DNA of 64,000 nucleotides from Tissierella sp032104385 (GCF_032104385.1 NZ_DAMCHJ010000004.1:117984-181983); one strand, 5' to 3'; positions 50,771 to 60,973 are shown, counted from the first letter of the stretch. Numbers and translations are program-made. The notes: generated by a model from the sequence alone, not told the origin.

Positions 50771-53149
50771 ATGAATTTAAAAACTTTAAAAACATTAGAA
50801 TATAATAAAATAATAGACTTACTTCTTCAAAAGACTGAATCAAGCTTAGGAAAAGAGAAGATAAAAACCATAAAACCTTTAACAAATATACAAGATATAG
50901 AGCATCTTCAAAGAGAAACAGAGGAAGCCTATGCATTGTTAATTAAAAGGGGAACACCCCCATTATATGGAATACACAGTATTACACCAGAAGTAAAAAG
51001 AGCAGAAATAGGAGGCGTTCTTAGTCCTGCTGGACTCCTTAAAATATCAGACTCACTGAGGGTATCTAGGGGACTAAAAAATTATATAAAAGAAACAAGA
51101 GAGGATAAGGTTTCAGATTATCCTATAATTGAAGGATTGGTTGAAGAGCTCAGGGTTTTTAAGTCTATTGAAGATGAAATAAACAATGCCGTAATATCAG
51201 AAAATGAAATCTCAGATAATGCTAGTTCAGCACTCAAGAGCATTAGAAGGCAGATAATCAGTAAAAATGAAGGGGTAAAGGATAAATTAAACTCAATAAT
51301 AAATTCTCAGAACAATAGAAAATATCTCCAAGACAGCATTGTAACTGTTAGAGAAGGAAGATATGTAATACCAGTTAAAGCAGAGAATAGAGGAAATGTG
51401 CCAGGATTAGTCCATGATATGAGTGGAAGTGGAGCCACATTATTTATAGAACCTATGGCAGTTGTACAGCTAAATAATGAGCTAAGAGAACTAGAACTAA
51501 AAGAAAGAGAAGAGATAGAAAGAATTTTAAGGGAACTTTCAAACTTAGTTGCAGAAGAGTCTGAAGGGATTGCAAATAATCAAAAAATTCTTCAAGAATT
51601 GGACTGTATTTTTGCTAAGGGGAAACTTGCTCTTGATATGAAAGCTACAAGACCTATACTAAATGAAAAAGGTTATATTAATATTAAAAAAGGTCGTCAT
51701 CCACTATTAAATGTGGAAAAAATAGTACCTATAGATGTATATTTAGGAAGGGATTTTAATTCTTTAATAATCACTGGGCCAAATACTGGTGGTAAAACTG
51801 TTACATTAAAAACTGTAGGATTACTTACTTTAATGGCTCAATCAGGACTTCATATTCCTGCTGATTTCAATTCGGAGATAGCTGTATTTAATCAAGTATT
51901 TGCAGATATTGGAGATGAGCAAAGTATAGAACAGTCTCTTTCTACTTTTTCTTCTCATATGGTAAATATAGTAGATATATTAGATAAAGTAGAATATAAT
52001 AGTTTAATTCTTTTTGATGAACTAGGTGCAGGAACAGATCCTACAGAGGGTGCAGCTCTTGCTATGTCAATACTCGATTATTTACTCAAATTAGATGTGC
52101 GAACTATTGCTACAACTCATTATAGCCAATTGAAACTATATGCTTTAACCACAGAAGGTGTAAGAAATGCATCAGTAGAATTTGATGTGGAAACATTAAG
52201 TCCTACTTATAGATTGCTTATTGGAATACCAGGTAAATCAAATGCTTTTGAAATATCTAGAAGACTGGGACTACAAGAATATATTATAGATTATGCAAAA
52301 GACCTTATTTCTAAGGAAAATGTAGAGTTTGAAGATGTATTACAAGCTATGGAAAAAGATAGATTGGCTACTGAAGCAAATAGACAAGAAGCTGAAATAT
52401 ATAGACTAGAAGTAGAAAGATTAAAGGCAGATTTAGAAATAGAAAAAGATAAGACAAAAGAAATTAGAGATAAAATTTTATCTAAGGCTAAGGAAGAGGC
52501 TAGAAATATATTAAGATTAGCTAAGGAAGATGCAGACTCTATTGTAGGAGAATTAAGAGAGATTTCTTCGGATATAGAAAAAGATAGAAATAGAAAACTT
52601 CAAGAAGCGCAGGATAAATTAAAAGCAAAATTAAATAAGGCTGAGGGCGAATTATCTCGTAATGTGTTAAATGTAAAATCTAATAAACCTCCAAAAAATT
52701 TAAAGGCTGGAGAAACTGTAGAAGTTCTTACATTTAATCAAAAAGGAACTGTACTTGATGAACCAGACGATAATGGGAATGTTAGGATTCAAGTTGGTAT
52801 AATGAAAATAACCTCCCATATATCCACGTTGAAACGAGCAAGCTTAGATGAAGAGGAAAAAATTCATGGAAGTACCAAGAAAATTATGGGTTCTAAATCA
52901 AAAGATATAAAGAGTGAGATTGATTTAAGAGGAAAGAATTTAGATGAGGCTTTTTTAGAATTAGATAAATATTTAGATGATGTATATATTGCAGGATTAA
53001 AGCAAATTAATATAATTCATGGTAAAGGTACTGGAGTACTCAGAGATGGAATAAAGGGATATCTAAGAAGTCATAGGCATGTAAAGTCATCGAGACTAGG
53101 TGTTTATGGAGAAGGCGGAGATGGAGTTACGGTGGTAGAGATTAAGTAA
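50771..53149 (+). CDS. mutS2: endonuclease MutS2
   Basis: 792-aa MutS2. Core clamp and lever (about 1-300), ATPase with Walker A ITGPNTGGKT (residues 335-344), Walker B LILFDELGAGTD and EGAALA, then a coiled coil (about 515-630). The C-terminal Smr nuclease/ribosome-binding domain has DLRGKNLDEAFLELD and HGKGTG. In Bacillus MutS2 splits collided ribosomes; other work links it to suppression of recombination. GAGGTG precedes the ATG, 13 bases after the U32 gene. Confidence 0.95.
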   Translation: MNLKTLKTLEYNKIIDLLLQKTESSLGKEKIKTIKPLTNIQDIEHLQRETEEAYALLIKRGTPPLYGIHSITPEVKRAEIGGVLSPAGLLKISDSLRVSRGLKNYIKETREDKVSDYPIIEGLVEELRVFKSIEDEINNAVISENEISDNASSALKSIRRQIISKNEGVKDKLNSIINSQNNRKYLQDSIVTVREGRYVIPVKAENRGNVPGLVHDMSGSGATLFIEPMAVVQLNNELRELELKEREEIERILRELSNLVAEESEGIANNQKILQELDCIFAKGKLALDMKATRPILNEKGYINIKKGRHPLLNVEKIVPIDVYLGRDFNSLIITGPNTGGKTVTLKTVGLLTLMAQSGLHIPADFNSEIAVFNQVFADIGDEQSIEQSLSTFSSHMVNIVDILDKVEYNSLILFDELGAGTDPTEGAALAMSILDYLLKLDVRTIATTHYSQLKLYALTTEGVRNASVEFDVETLSPTYRLLIGIPGKSNAFEISRRLGLQEYIIDYAKDLISKENVEFEDVLQAMEKDRLATEANRQEAEIYRLEVERLKADLEIEKDKTKEIRDKILSKAKEEARNILRLAKEDADSIVGELREISSDIEKDRNRKLQEAQDKLKAKLNKAEGELSRNVLNVKSNKPPKNLKAGETVEVLTFNQKGTVLDEPDDNGNVRIQVGIMKITSHISTLKRASLDEEEKIHGSTKKIMGSKSKDIKSEIDLRGKNLDEAFLELDKYLDDVYIAGLKQINIIHGKGTGVLRDGIKGYLRSHRHVKSSRLGVYGEGGDGVTVVEIK

Positions 53150-53170
53150 AAATTGTATTTAGGATTATAG

Positions 53171-53211
53171 AAAGGATACTTGTTTTATCATAAAGAAGTA
53201 TCTTTTTTATA
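53171..53211 (+). terminator. terminator after mutS2
   Basis: GGATACTT... / AAGTATCTTTTTT stem of 7-8 bp with a loop of about 14 bases and a T-run. Confidence 0.7.
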
Positions 53212-53270
53212 ATAAAAATTAAAGAATGTAAATTTATCTTATGATATTAATAATATTAGGTGGTGAGTTA

Positions 53271-54488
53271 GTGAGAATAGGTAAATTTGCTGAGAGCAAC
53301 AATCTTACTATTGATACTGTTAGACATTATATGGATTTGGGATTGATTATACCTGAGATGCAAGGAGGGCATTATTATTTTGATAATAGATGTAAATCAG
53401 ACTTAGAAGATATTTTAAGTTTAAAGGGCATGGGATTTACATTAAACGAAATTAAATCAATATTTATGTTTAAAAGACTAGGAAAACTTACTCCATATGA
53501 ACAAAATCAATATTATAAAACATTTTTTGAAAGTAAATATGAGAGTATAGGAAAAGAAATAGAAAGTCTTAAAGAAATTAGAAATAATCTCAAGAAAAAA
53601 ATAGATGAATTACAGAGTTATGATAAAGAAGCTAAAAACAAAATAGGTATTAATATTAGAAATTTAAGTATATTCAAATGCTCAAAATGTAAAGGAGATT
53701 TGATGATTTCCAAGGGTGATATAGATAACAATCAAGTGATTAATGGAAGGTTAAAATGTAATTGTGGAGTAGAATACGAAATAGATGATGGAATATTAGT
53801 AAGCAACAGTAAAGAAATAGAGCATAGGCTAAATTTTAACAATAACTATATGGAAGAATATATAAGTTCTACAGATATAGGATATTTAGATAGTGTATAT
53901 AAAGGCTTAGAATTAATGCATAAAAAAATAGATTATGATAATTTTAAAAATAAAATAATACTAGAATTAGGTTCTGGTATGGGATTTTTTTTGAGACATA
54001 TCTATGATGAATTACCGGAGGGTTCTATCTATATAGCTGTTGATAATGATTTAGGAAGACATAAATTTTTGAAAGGAATACTAGAGCTTATAAATTGCAA
54101 TAAAAATGTAATATTTATATGTTCTGATTTTACTGAAATTCCCATAGGAAATAGATATATTGATGTTCTTGTAGACTTTTCAGGAAGTAGTAATTATGGG
54201 TTTATAAATGAACAGTTTTTGTTAAATAAAATTGACAATTATATTAAAGGATCTGCTTGGCTAATAGGGACATATATAATGTTTAAAAACTTCAATGTAA
54301 ATAGTAAAATAGATAGTAAATATAGAAAAAATTTTAATATAAACAATGTAAAGAAAGAAATAGAAAAATTAGATTATAAAATTATTTATGACGATATATC
54401 ACAGCCTGTTAGTAAGGGAGGAAAATATGAAGACTATTTTGTAGAAGGAGAGAAAATATATTATTACTTGTATTATGGAAAAAGATAG
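53271..54488 (+). CDS. MerR-family regulator fused to a zinc-ribbon methyltransferase domain
   Basis: 405 aa in three parts. A MerR winged-helix (about residues 1-70, IGKFAESNNLTIDTVRHYMDLGLI) comes first, with a dimerisation coiled coil (about 85-125). A zinc ribbon follows (CSKC...CNC, about 143-185), laid out like the N terminus of RlmA-type rRNA methyltransferases. Last is a class I SAM methyltransferase domain with LELGSGMGFFL near 245. GTG 53271 follows AGGTGGTG. It probably senses a compound through its C-terminal domain and controls the adjacent MFS gene. Whether it methylates anything is unknown. Confidence 0.8.
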   Translation: MRIGKFAESNNLTIDTVRHYMDLGLIIPEMQGGHYYFDNRCKSDLEDILSLKGMGFTLNEIKSIFMFKRLGKLTPYEQNQYYKTFFESKYESIGKEIESLKEIRNNLKKKIDELQSYDKEAKNKIGINIRNLSIFKCSKCKGDLMISKGDIDNNQVINGRLKCNCGVEYEIDDGILVSNSKEIEHRLNFNNNYMEEYISSTDIGYLDSVYKGLELMHKKIDYDNFKNKIILELGSGMGFFLRHIYDELPEGSIYIAVDNDLGRHKFLKGILELINCNKNVIFICSDFTEIPIGNRYIDVLVDFSGSSNYGFINEQFLLNKIDNYIKGSAWLIGTYIMFKNFNVNSKIDSKYRKNFNINNVKKEIEKLDYKIIYDDISQPVSKGGKYEDYFVEGEKIYYYLYYGKR

Positions 54489-54511
54489 GGTTAACCCTAT
54501 CTTTAGTTATT
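54484..54511 (+). terminator. terminator after the MerR fusion gene
   Basis: Palindrome GATAGGGTTAACCCTATC followed by TTTAGTTATTTT. Confidence 0.7.
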
Positions 54512-54539
54512 TTATGAGTGAAAAAATATTAAAAACATA

Positions 54540-54570
54540 TTGACATCGGCTAAAGACCACTATTTAAAAT
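54540..54570 (+). promoter_or_regulatory. MerR-type promoter of the MFS gene
   Basis: TTGACA (54540-54545) and TAAAAT (54565-54570) are 19 bases apart, the overlong spacing characteristic of MerR-activated promoters. A small dyad GG-CTAAAGA-CC lies in the spacer. Confidence 0.55.
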
Positions 54571-54594
54571 ATGATTAAGATAGGAGGAGTCAAT

Positions 54595-55860
54595 ATGAAA
54601 GATAAAAGACAGAGATTAAATTTTATATTATTTTCATTGGGAAAGTTTGTATCTATTTTTGGGGCATCTATTTATTCATTTGCCACAGGACTTTATATAC
54701 TAAAGATTACAGGCTCAGGACTGAATTTTGCTCTAAGTATTATAGTTAGTATATTACCAATAGTAACTATAAATCCCTTTGCAGGGGTTATAGCTGATAA
54801 ATTTGATAAAAAGAAGATAGTAGTTGCAATGGATATAGCAAATGGAATATTTCTTATATTATTATATATAGTTAGCGGCATATATGGTTTGAGCATACAA
54901 CTGATATATATAAGTACCTTTATTACTTCAATTTTTACTACTATATTTGGTATCTCCATGGAAGCGGCTATTCCTAATATTGTATCAGAAAATATGTTGC
55001 TGAATATTAATTCTGCTAGTAAGATTATAGATTCAATGTCATCTATACTAGGACCAATGATTGGAGGAATAGTATTTGCTTTTATAGACATTAGATATTT
55101 TATTTTATTCAATGGAATATCCTATATATTTTCAGGAATATCTGAAATGTTTATAGATTTTAAATATAATTACCATGGAAATAATGAAAGAGAAAATAGT
55201 ATTAATTTTGTAGAAGATATGAAAAAGGGCTTGAAATATATTATAGAGAGAAAGGCTATAATAGGGATTTTAAGTGTATTTATTAGCTTGAATTTTTTTA
55301 TAGGGTTATCAATCACTATACCTTTACCTTATATAATTAACAATGTACTGGTATTAGATTCCAAGACTTTAGGAATAATTCAGAGTGCATTCCCAGTGGG
55401 AATGATAATTGGTGCATTGCTAATTAAAAGGATTATACAAAGAGCTTCTTATAAAAAGATTTTAATATTTGCCAGCTTAGGATTATGCATATGTATAAAC
55501 TTATTGGGAGTTCCAATATTGTTTAAAAATTTATTATTTACTAATACTATATATACTTTATATTATTGCGGGATAATGATTGTTTTTGGAGTCTCAATTT
55601 CTTCTATAGATATACCAATTATGTATATGTTACAAAAATTGATACCCGATGAATATAGGGGACGTGTTTTAAGTATAGTTATGAGTGTAGTTAAAATTAT
55701 CTTACCATTGGGATTAATATTATCTGGATTCTTATTAAATATAATACCAGCTTATTTTATAACAACACTGGGAGGTACATCGTTATTTTTCACCAATGTA
55801 TTAATTTTAAATAAGAAAAAGGTATTATTTTTGGATATAGGTGAAGAAAATCGATATTAA
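54595..55860 (+). CDS. MFS exporter
   Basis: 421-aa major facilitator with about 12 TM segments. The loop 2-3 motif is GVIADKFDKKKIVV and the central loop lies near residue 200. The layout fits the MFS_3/macrolide-efflux (MefA-like) clade. ATG 54595 follows AGGAGG. Its promoter has a MerR-type spacer and the gene follows a MerR-methyltransferase fusion, so induction by an exported compound is likely. The substrate is not known. Confidence 0.85.
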   Translation: MKDKRQRLNFILFSLGKFVSIFGASIYSFATGLYILKITGSGLNFALSIIVSILPIVTINPFAGVIADKFDKKKIVVAMDIANGIFLILLYIVSGIYGLSIQLIYISTFITSIFTTIFGISMEAAIPNIVSENMLLNINSASKIIDSMSSILGPMIGGIVFAFIDIRYFILFNGISYIFSGISEMFIDFKYNYHGNNERENSINFVEDMKKGLKYIIERKAIIGILSVFISLNFFIGLSITIPLPYIINNVLVLDSKTLGIIQSAFPVGMIIGALLIKRIIQRASYKKILIFASLGLCICINLLGVPILFKNLLFTNTIYTLYYCGIMIVFGVSISSIDIPIMYMLQKLIPDEYRGRVLSIVMSVVKIILPLGLILSGFLLNIIPAYFITTLGGTSLFFTNVLILNKKKVLFLDIGEENRY

Positions 55861-55929
55861 AGTTCATGTATTAATATAGGAGTTCTAAATATTACTTGTA
55901 TTTATATATATAATATTGTATATTATATA

Positions 55930-56166
55930 GTAATAATTATATATAATTCGTAGATTGAGAGAGTAGAATATTTACCGTGTTGAAGCGAGCTGGATTGGTG
56001 AGAGCCAGTACATAGGAAATATTTGAAGAGAGCTCAGGAGAATATATCTGAAAAGAGTAGGATATTACGCTAGGAGCGTTAAAATTTCGAGTGGGCATTT
56101 GCCAACAAGAGTGGTATCACGGGGTAGCTCTCGTCTCTTATATTAGAGACGAGAGCTATATTTATT
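55930..56166 (+). promoter_or_regulatory. T-box leader of argS
   Basis: Elements: GATTGAGAGAG near 55954, distal stem GAGCTGG/CCAGTAC with GGTG in its loop (about 55987-56011), candidate specifier loop GAAG-AGA-GCTC with Arg codon AGA near 56029-56031, T-box core AGAGTGGTATCACGG (56109-56123), and terminator stem TAGCTCTCGTCTCT / AGAGACGAGAGCTA (56125-56159) with TATTTATTT. The core departs from the usual TGGTACCGCG but keeps TGGT for tRNA end pairing. The upstream 55861-55930 is AT-rich, with a possible promoter at 55916-55947. Confidence 0.85.
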
Positions 56167-56182
56167 TAAGGAGGTAATGTAA

Positions 56183-57883
56183 ATGTTAAACTTTAGAGAA
56201 GAAGTTGTTAAATTGATTAAGTCACAAGTAGATGCACTTACAGAAGAAGAAATATCATCTTTAATAGAAGTGCCGCCATCATATGATATGGGTGATTATG
56301 CTTTTCCAGTATTTAGACTAGCCAAGGCTTTTAGAAAAGCGCCACCATTTATAGCCGAAGAATTAGCAGGTAAATTTGGAGAAAATGAGTACTTTGAAAA
56401 AATAGAGAATAAAGGTCCATATCTAAATTTCTTTATAAATAAAAGTAAACTTATAGAAGTTACTTTAAATGAAGTAAAGGAAAAAGGAACTAAATATGGC
56501 TCATCGGATGTGGGGAATGGTAAAACAGTTATAGTAGAGTTCTCATCACCAAATATTGCAAAACCTTTTCATATAGGGCATATTAGAACAACAGTTATAG
56601 GAAATGCTTTATATAAGATATATACTTTCTTAGGATATGATACAGTGGCTATCAATCATTTAGGAGACTATGGTACTCAATTTGGTATGCTTATTTCTGC
56701 ATATAAGAAATGGGGAGACAAAGCGGTAATAGAAGCTGACCCTATAAATGAACTGTTAAAACTATATGTTAGATTTAATGCAGAAGCAGAAGAACATGAA
56801 GAATTAAGGGATGAAGCAAGATATTGGTTTAAAGAATTGGAAAATGGAAATGAAGAGGCTCTAAATTTATGGAAATGGATTAGAGAAATAAGTTTAAAAG
56901 AGTTTAATAAGGTATATAATATGTTAAATATTAAATTTGACTCCTATGCTGGAGAGTCATTTTATTCTGATAAAATGCCAGCAGTAATTGAAGAATTAAA
57001 AGAAAAAGGTTTAATGAAAGAATCAGAAGGAGCATATTTAGTAGATTTAGAAGAGTATGGAATGCCGCCAGCCCTTATTATGAAGAGTGATGGGTCAACT
57101 TTATATACTACAAGAGATATCGCTGCTGCTTTCTATAGAAAGAAAACTTATGATTTTTATAAAAATATTTACGTAGTAGCTTCCCAGCAAAATCTTCATT
57201 TTAAAGCTTGGATGAAGGTAATAGAACTTATGGGATATGATTGGGCAAAAGATTGTGTTCATATACCATTTGGTATGGTTAGCCTAGAAGATGGTACTTT
57301 ATCCACTAGAAAAGGTAGAGTTGTATTTTTAGAAGATGTATTAAATACTGCAATTAAAAATACTTTGGATATAATAAATGAAAGAAATCCAAAACTAGAA
57401 AACAAAGAAGAAGTAGCAAAGCAAGTTGGAATAGGAGCTGTAATATTCCAAGAATTATTTAATCAAAGGATTAAGGATTATGTATTCTCTTGGGATAGAA
57501 CATTAAGTTTTGAAGGTGAAACTGGCCCTTATGTTCAATATACTCATGCAAGAATAAATTCTTTACTTGAAAGAGGAAAATTTAATCAAGAAGACAATAT
57601 AAATTATAGTCTTCTTAACACTGAGGAAGAAATAAATATAACAAGACTTTTATATGATTTCCCTAAGGTAGTAGTGGATGCTATGGAAAAAAATGAACCA
57701 TATTTTATTACAAGGCATATAGTTGAAATAGCAAAAGCATATAATAAATTCTATAACTCCTATCCTATAATTACAGATGATATAGAAATTAAAAAAGCAA
57801 GACTAATGCTATCCTTTACAGCTAAAACTGTATTAAAAACAGGGTTAGATTTATTGGGTATTGAAGCACCGGAGAGAATGTAG
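56183..57883 (+). CDS. argS: arginyl-tRNA synthetase
   Basis: 566-aa class I synthetase. The N-terminal Add-1 domain (about 1-100) is followed by the HIGH motif as FHIGHIRTT after SSPNIAKP near residue 130. The KMSKS position is STRKG in LSTRKGRVV near 375, as usual for this subfamily of ArgRS. The C-terminal DALR anticodon-binding domain with YTHARINSLLER is complete. AAGGAGGT precedes the ATG. It is controlled by the T-box leader upstream. Confidence 0.97.
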   Translation: MLNFREEVVKLIKSQVDALTEEEISSLIEVPPSYDMGDYAFPVFRLAKAFRKAPPFIAEELAGKFGENEYFEKIENKGPYLNFFINKSKLIEVTLNEVKEKGTKYGSSDVGNGKTVIVEFSSPNIAKPFHIGHIRTTVIGNALYKIYTFLGYDTVAINHLGDYGTQFGMLISAYKKWGDKAVIEADPINELLKLYVRFNAEAEEHEELRDEARYWFKELENGNEEALNLWKWIREISLKEFNKVYNMLNIKFDSYAGESFYSDKMPAVIEELKEKGLMKESEGAYLVDLEEYGMPPALIMKSDGSTLYTTRDIAAAFYRKKTYDFYKNIYVVASQQNLHFKAWMKVIELMGYDWAKDCVHIPFGMVSLEDGTLSTRKGRVVFLEDVLNTAIKNTLDIINERNPKLENKEEVAKQVGIGAVIFQELFNQRIKDYVFSWDRTLSFEGETGPYVQYTHARINSLLERGKFNQEDNINYSLLNTEEEINITRLLYDFPKVVVDAMEKNEPYFITRHIVEIAKAYNKFYNSYPIITDDIEIKKARLMLSFTAKTVLKTGLDLLGIEAPERM

Positions 57884-57889
57884 ATATTT

Positions 57890-58852
57890 ATGGGTAAAAT
57901 GAGTTTTGAAGGATTATTATTAGGTGTATTTGAGGAAGATTTTAATAAAAATAAAAACTATGGCTATATATCTCAATTAGCCATAATAAATATAAAGTCT
58001 TTAATACCTATGTTAAATGAAGAAGCAGTAAGAATAGACTATACTAGATTTCTAGAAGAATTTAAATTATGGCTAGGATATAGAATTGGAGATAACCCTT
58101 CCTTGATAAATTCACAAGGAAGGGTGAATCCGAATATATATTGGAAAGAAGACGATGATTCTATAATAGGCAGAATAATACCTTTAATTTTAGCAAATCA
58201 AAGATATGAAGTAATAGAGGAAGAAGTAATAAAAAATATATTATTTACAACGGGGAATTTGCAAACCCTATTTGAAACAGTCTCTATTGTATATCTATTA
58301 TATTTAATCATTGAAAATGAGGATAGTATAATAGATAAAATAAAAGAAAATATCATTGGATTTTCTCAGATTAATTATATCAATAAATATGGAGAATATT
58401 ATAGAGTAGAAATTGAAAAATATAATGGTAATTTTAAAGTGGATTTTGAAAGAGAAAAGATTCATTTGTTAAATACTTTAAATGATATAGGAAGCAATAG
58501 ATACCCAAATTTGGAGGATATTATGAAGATCCTAAATAGGGAAGAACCTAAAACTTTTGTAGGTAAAATATTATATGATTTTTTATATAATATAGATAAG
58601 GAATATAATATTCCTAAATTTTATACTAATCTTAGTAAATATATTATAGCTTTAAGAAAGTCTAGAATAGATCCTGATAAATTAAAGATAAAAGAATATA
58701 TTTTACCAGATATTTTTAGCTTCAACAAGGGAGAAATATTTTTTCACTCATTACTTAGAGAATCTAAGGTAATAAAAAAAGAAGTAAAGGATAATACCCT
58801 AACTTCTTTAATTCAAACTAAAACTGGTATGTACTTATTTAGAAGACCCTAA
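57890..58852 (+). CDS. unknown protein, possibly degenerate ADP-ribosylglycohydrolase-like fold
   Basis: 320 aa, no signal peptide or clear TM segment, helical throughout. I do not recognise the family with confidence. The start (FEGLLLGVFEEDF) and the segment DDDSIIGRIIPLIL with TTGNLQTLFETVSI recall the GxLxG...MRIAPLGL and TH...A helices of ADP-ribosylglycohydrolases, but the catalytic acidic set is not evident. It lies 6 bases after argS, so it is probably cotranscribed. ATG 57899 is an alternative start. A small hairpin terminator overlaps its end. Confidence 0.6.
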   Translation: MGKMSFEGLLLGVFEEDFNKNKNYGYISQLAIINIKSLIPMLNEEAVRIDYTRFLEEFKLWLGYRIGDNPSLINSQGRVNPNIYWKEDDDSIIGRIIPLILANQRYEVIEEEVIKNILFTTGNLQTLFETVSIVYLLYLIIENEDSIIDKIKENIIGFSQINYINKYGEYYRVEIEKYNGNFKVDFEREKIHLLNTLNDIGSNRYPNLEDIMKILNREEPKTFVGKILYDFLYNIDKEYNIPKFYTNLSKYIIALRKSRIDPDKLKIKEYILPDIFSFNKGEIFFHSLLRESKVIKKEVKDNTLTSLIQTKTGMYLFRRP

Positions 58853-58868
58853 GGGGTCTATTTTTTTA
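58844..58868 (+). terminator. terminator after the unknown gene
   Basis: AGACCC-TAAG-GGGTCT followed by ATTTTTTT. It overlaps the stop codon. Confidence 0.65.
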
Positions 58869-59052
58869 GATATTCTAAAAAATCTTTTTCGTCAACTTCT
58901 GCCAAAGAACTTAATTCTTCAAGAATACTATCCTTTAGGCTTAAAAAGTCGTTTATTTTAGTGTTACTGCCTGTATATTCCAAGGCTTCAATAATTAAGA
59001 GCATATCATCTTTAGACATTTCCTGAATAGAAATCTTATCAAACTCTCTCAT
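58858..59052 (-). CDS. small acidic helical protein, unknown function
   Basis: 64 aa, strongly acidic and leucine-rich, predicted helical, no Cys and no TM segment. The minus-strand ATG has AAGGAGA at 7 bases, which supports translation. It is convergent with the preceding gene and divergent from the radical SAM gene. I know no named family. It may be a small regulatory or adaptor protein; this is a guess. Confidence 0.6.
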   Translation of the reverse strand: MREFDKISIQEMSKDDMLLIIEALEYTGSNTKINDFLSLKDSILEELSSLAEVDEKDFLEYLKK

Positions 59053-59205
59053 GGATTATCTCCTTTCTTGTCGTATTATACAATATATTCTATAAGAATT
59101 TTGTCAAAAATTCAATTACTATTCTTATGTTTTAGTAAATTATCTGTATAAGACTAAAAACTAATGATATAATGTATTTAATATAATAAAAAGGAAGGTA
59201 AATGA

Positions 59206-60972
59206 ATGAAGGTAATATTAAGTACATTAAATTCCAAGTTTATCCACTCTTGTTTAGCTATTAGATATCTACAGGGATATGTTGAGGATTTAATTGATAT
59301 CGAAATAAAGGAATATACAATAAATCAAAATATAGACTTTATAGCTTCAGATTTATATAAATTAGAACCTGATATTATTGGATTTTCAACTTACATTTGG
59401 AATTTAACTGAGACATTAGATATATGTAAGATTTTAAAAATAGTTAATCCAAAATTAAAGATAGTTCTAGGAGGGCCAGAAGTTTCCTTTGATGGAGAAA
59501 AGATTTTAGAGGATAATAAGTTTATTGATTTTATTATCTATGGTGAGGGTGAGGAAACCTTTAGAGAGTTTATAGAAAAGATAATTAATAATGAGAATTA
59601 TACCACTATACAAGGATTAATTTATTCTCAAGGAGATATAGTAATTAAAAATTCACCTAGACCATTAATTAAGGATTTAAATGCTATTCCCTCTCCATAT
59701 AAAAACATTGGAAATGAATTTGAAAATAAAATAGTATATTTTGAATCCTCAAGGGGATGTCCTTTTGGATGTAAATTTTGCTTATCTTCAACAATCAAAG
59801 GGGTAAGGTATTTTGGAATAGATAGAGTTAAGGAAGAATTAAATAATCTTATTGAGGGTAAAGTAAAACAAGTAAAATTTGTAGATAGAACTTTTAATGC
59901 TAATAAAAAGTATGCGATGGAGATAATGAAATTTATTATAGAGAAGAATCCAAAGGATATAAATTTTCACTTTGAAGTCACAGCTCATCTTTTAGATAGA
60001 GAAATGCTAGAATTTTTATCGGATGCAAAAGAAGGATTGTTTCAATTTGAAGTAGGAGTGCAATCTACTAATTTAGATACAATAGAAGCTATTGGCAGGA
60101 CTACTGATTTTGAGAAATTAAGGGATATTACTAAGGAGATAAAATCATATAAAAATATTCATCAACATTTAGATTTAATTGCAGGACTTCCATATGAAGG
60201 CTATGATTCTTTTAGAAAGTCTTTTAATGATGTATATGAAATAATGCCTGAAAAAATACAATTAGGTTTTCTAAAATTACTTAAAGGTTCAGAACTGAGA
60301 AAGGATGAATTTAAATATGGATTTAAATATTTAGATATACCACCTTATGAAGTATTAGAAAATAATTTTATAAAGTATAAAGACATAATAAAATTAAAGG
60401 CAATAGAAGATTTAGTAGAACGATATTATAATGAAGGATATTTTGAGCACTCATTAGAATATATAATCAGCAATTATTATACTAATCCTTTTGATTTTTA
60501 TGAAGATTTCTCATATTATTGGGAATTAGAAGGTTATCATAAAGTATCTAGCAGTAGAAATAAACTATATGAGATATTAATGAGATTTTATAAATATAAG
60601 GAATTTGGAGATGTTTTAGTTTTTAATGATTTGTTAAAGTTTGATTTCATAAAGAATAACAAAGGTTCTAAGACTCCAAAAGGTATTTTAGATTTTGAAT
60701 GTAATATTGAACAACGACAGATTCATGAAATATTAAAAAATGATAAAGTAATTGAAAACTATCTAGGTGAATATAAAGAATTGCCAACGAAAAAAATAAT
60801 TCAAGATATTGCTGTTGAGAGTTTTAGAATTGATATTTTCAAAATCATAGAGAATGATTATATTTTAGCAGGTCATAATTCTAGGACAGATATATTATTT
60901 GTATACCAAAGAGGAGTTATAAATAGGTGCAACACCTATGATATAACCCATATAATAAAGGAGTTGATTTAA
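59206..60972 (+). CDS. B12-binding radical SAM protein (DUF4080 type)
   Basis: 588 aa. The N-terminal cobalamin-binding-like Rossmann domain (about residues 1-140) lacks a DxHxxG motif, as in many of these proteins. The radical SAM core has C185, C189 and C192 (SRGCPFGCKFC). A C-terminal region from about 390 matches the DUF4080 layout. The reaction is unknown; relatives include methylases and RNA- or peptide-modifying enzymes. Probable ribosome-binding site GGAAGG. The next membrane-protein gene starts 1 base after its stop. Confidence 0.85.
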   Translation: MKVILSTLNSKFIHSCLAIRYLQGYVEDLIDIEIKEYTINQNIDFIASDLYKLEPDIIGFSTYIWNLTETLDICKILKIVNPKLKIVLGGPEVSFDGEKILEDNKFIDFIIYGEGEETFREFIEKIINNENYTTIQGLIYSQGDIVIKNSPRPLIKDLNAIPSPYKNIGNEFENKIVYFESSRGCPFGCKFCLSSTIKGVRYFGIDRVKEELNNLIEGKVKQVKFVDRTFNANKKYAMEIMKFIIEKNPKDINFHFEVTAHLLDREMLEFLSDAKEGLFQFEVGVQSTNLDTIEAIGRTTDFEKLRDITKEIKSYKNIHQHLDLIAGLPYEGYDSFRKSFNDVYEIMPEKIQLGFLKLLKGSELRKDEFKYGFKYLDIPPYEVLENNFIKYKDIIKLKAIEDLVERYYNEGYFEHSLEYIISNYYTNPFDFYEDFSYYWELEGYHKVSSSRNKLYEILMRFYKYKEFGDVLVFNDLLKFDFIKNNKGSKTPKGILDFECNIEQRQIHEILKNDKVIENYLGEYKELPTKKIIQDIAVESFRIDIFKIIENDYILAGHNSRTDILFVYQRGVINRCNTYDITHIIKELI

Positions 60973-60973
60973 T

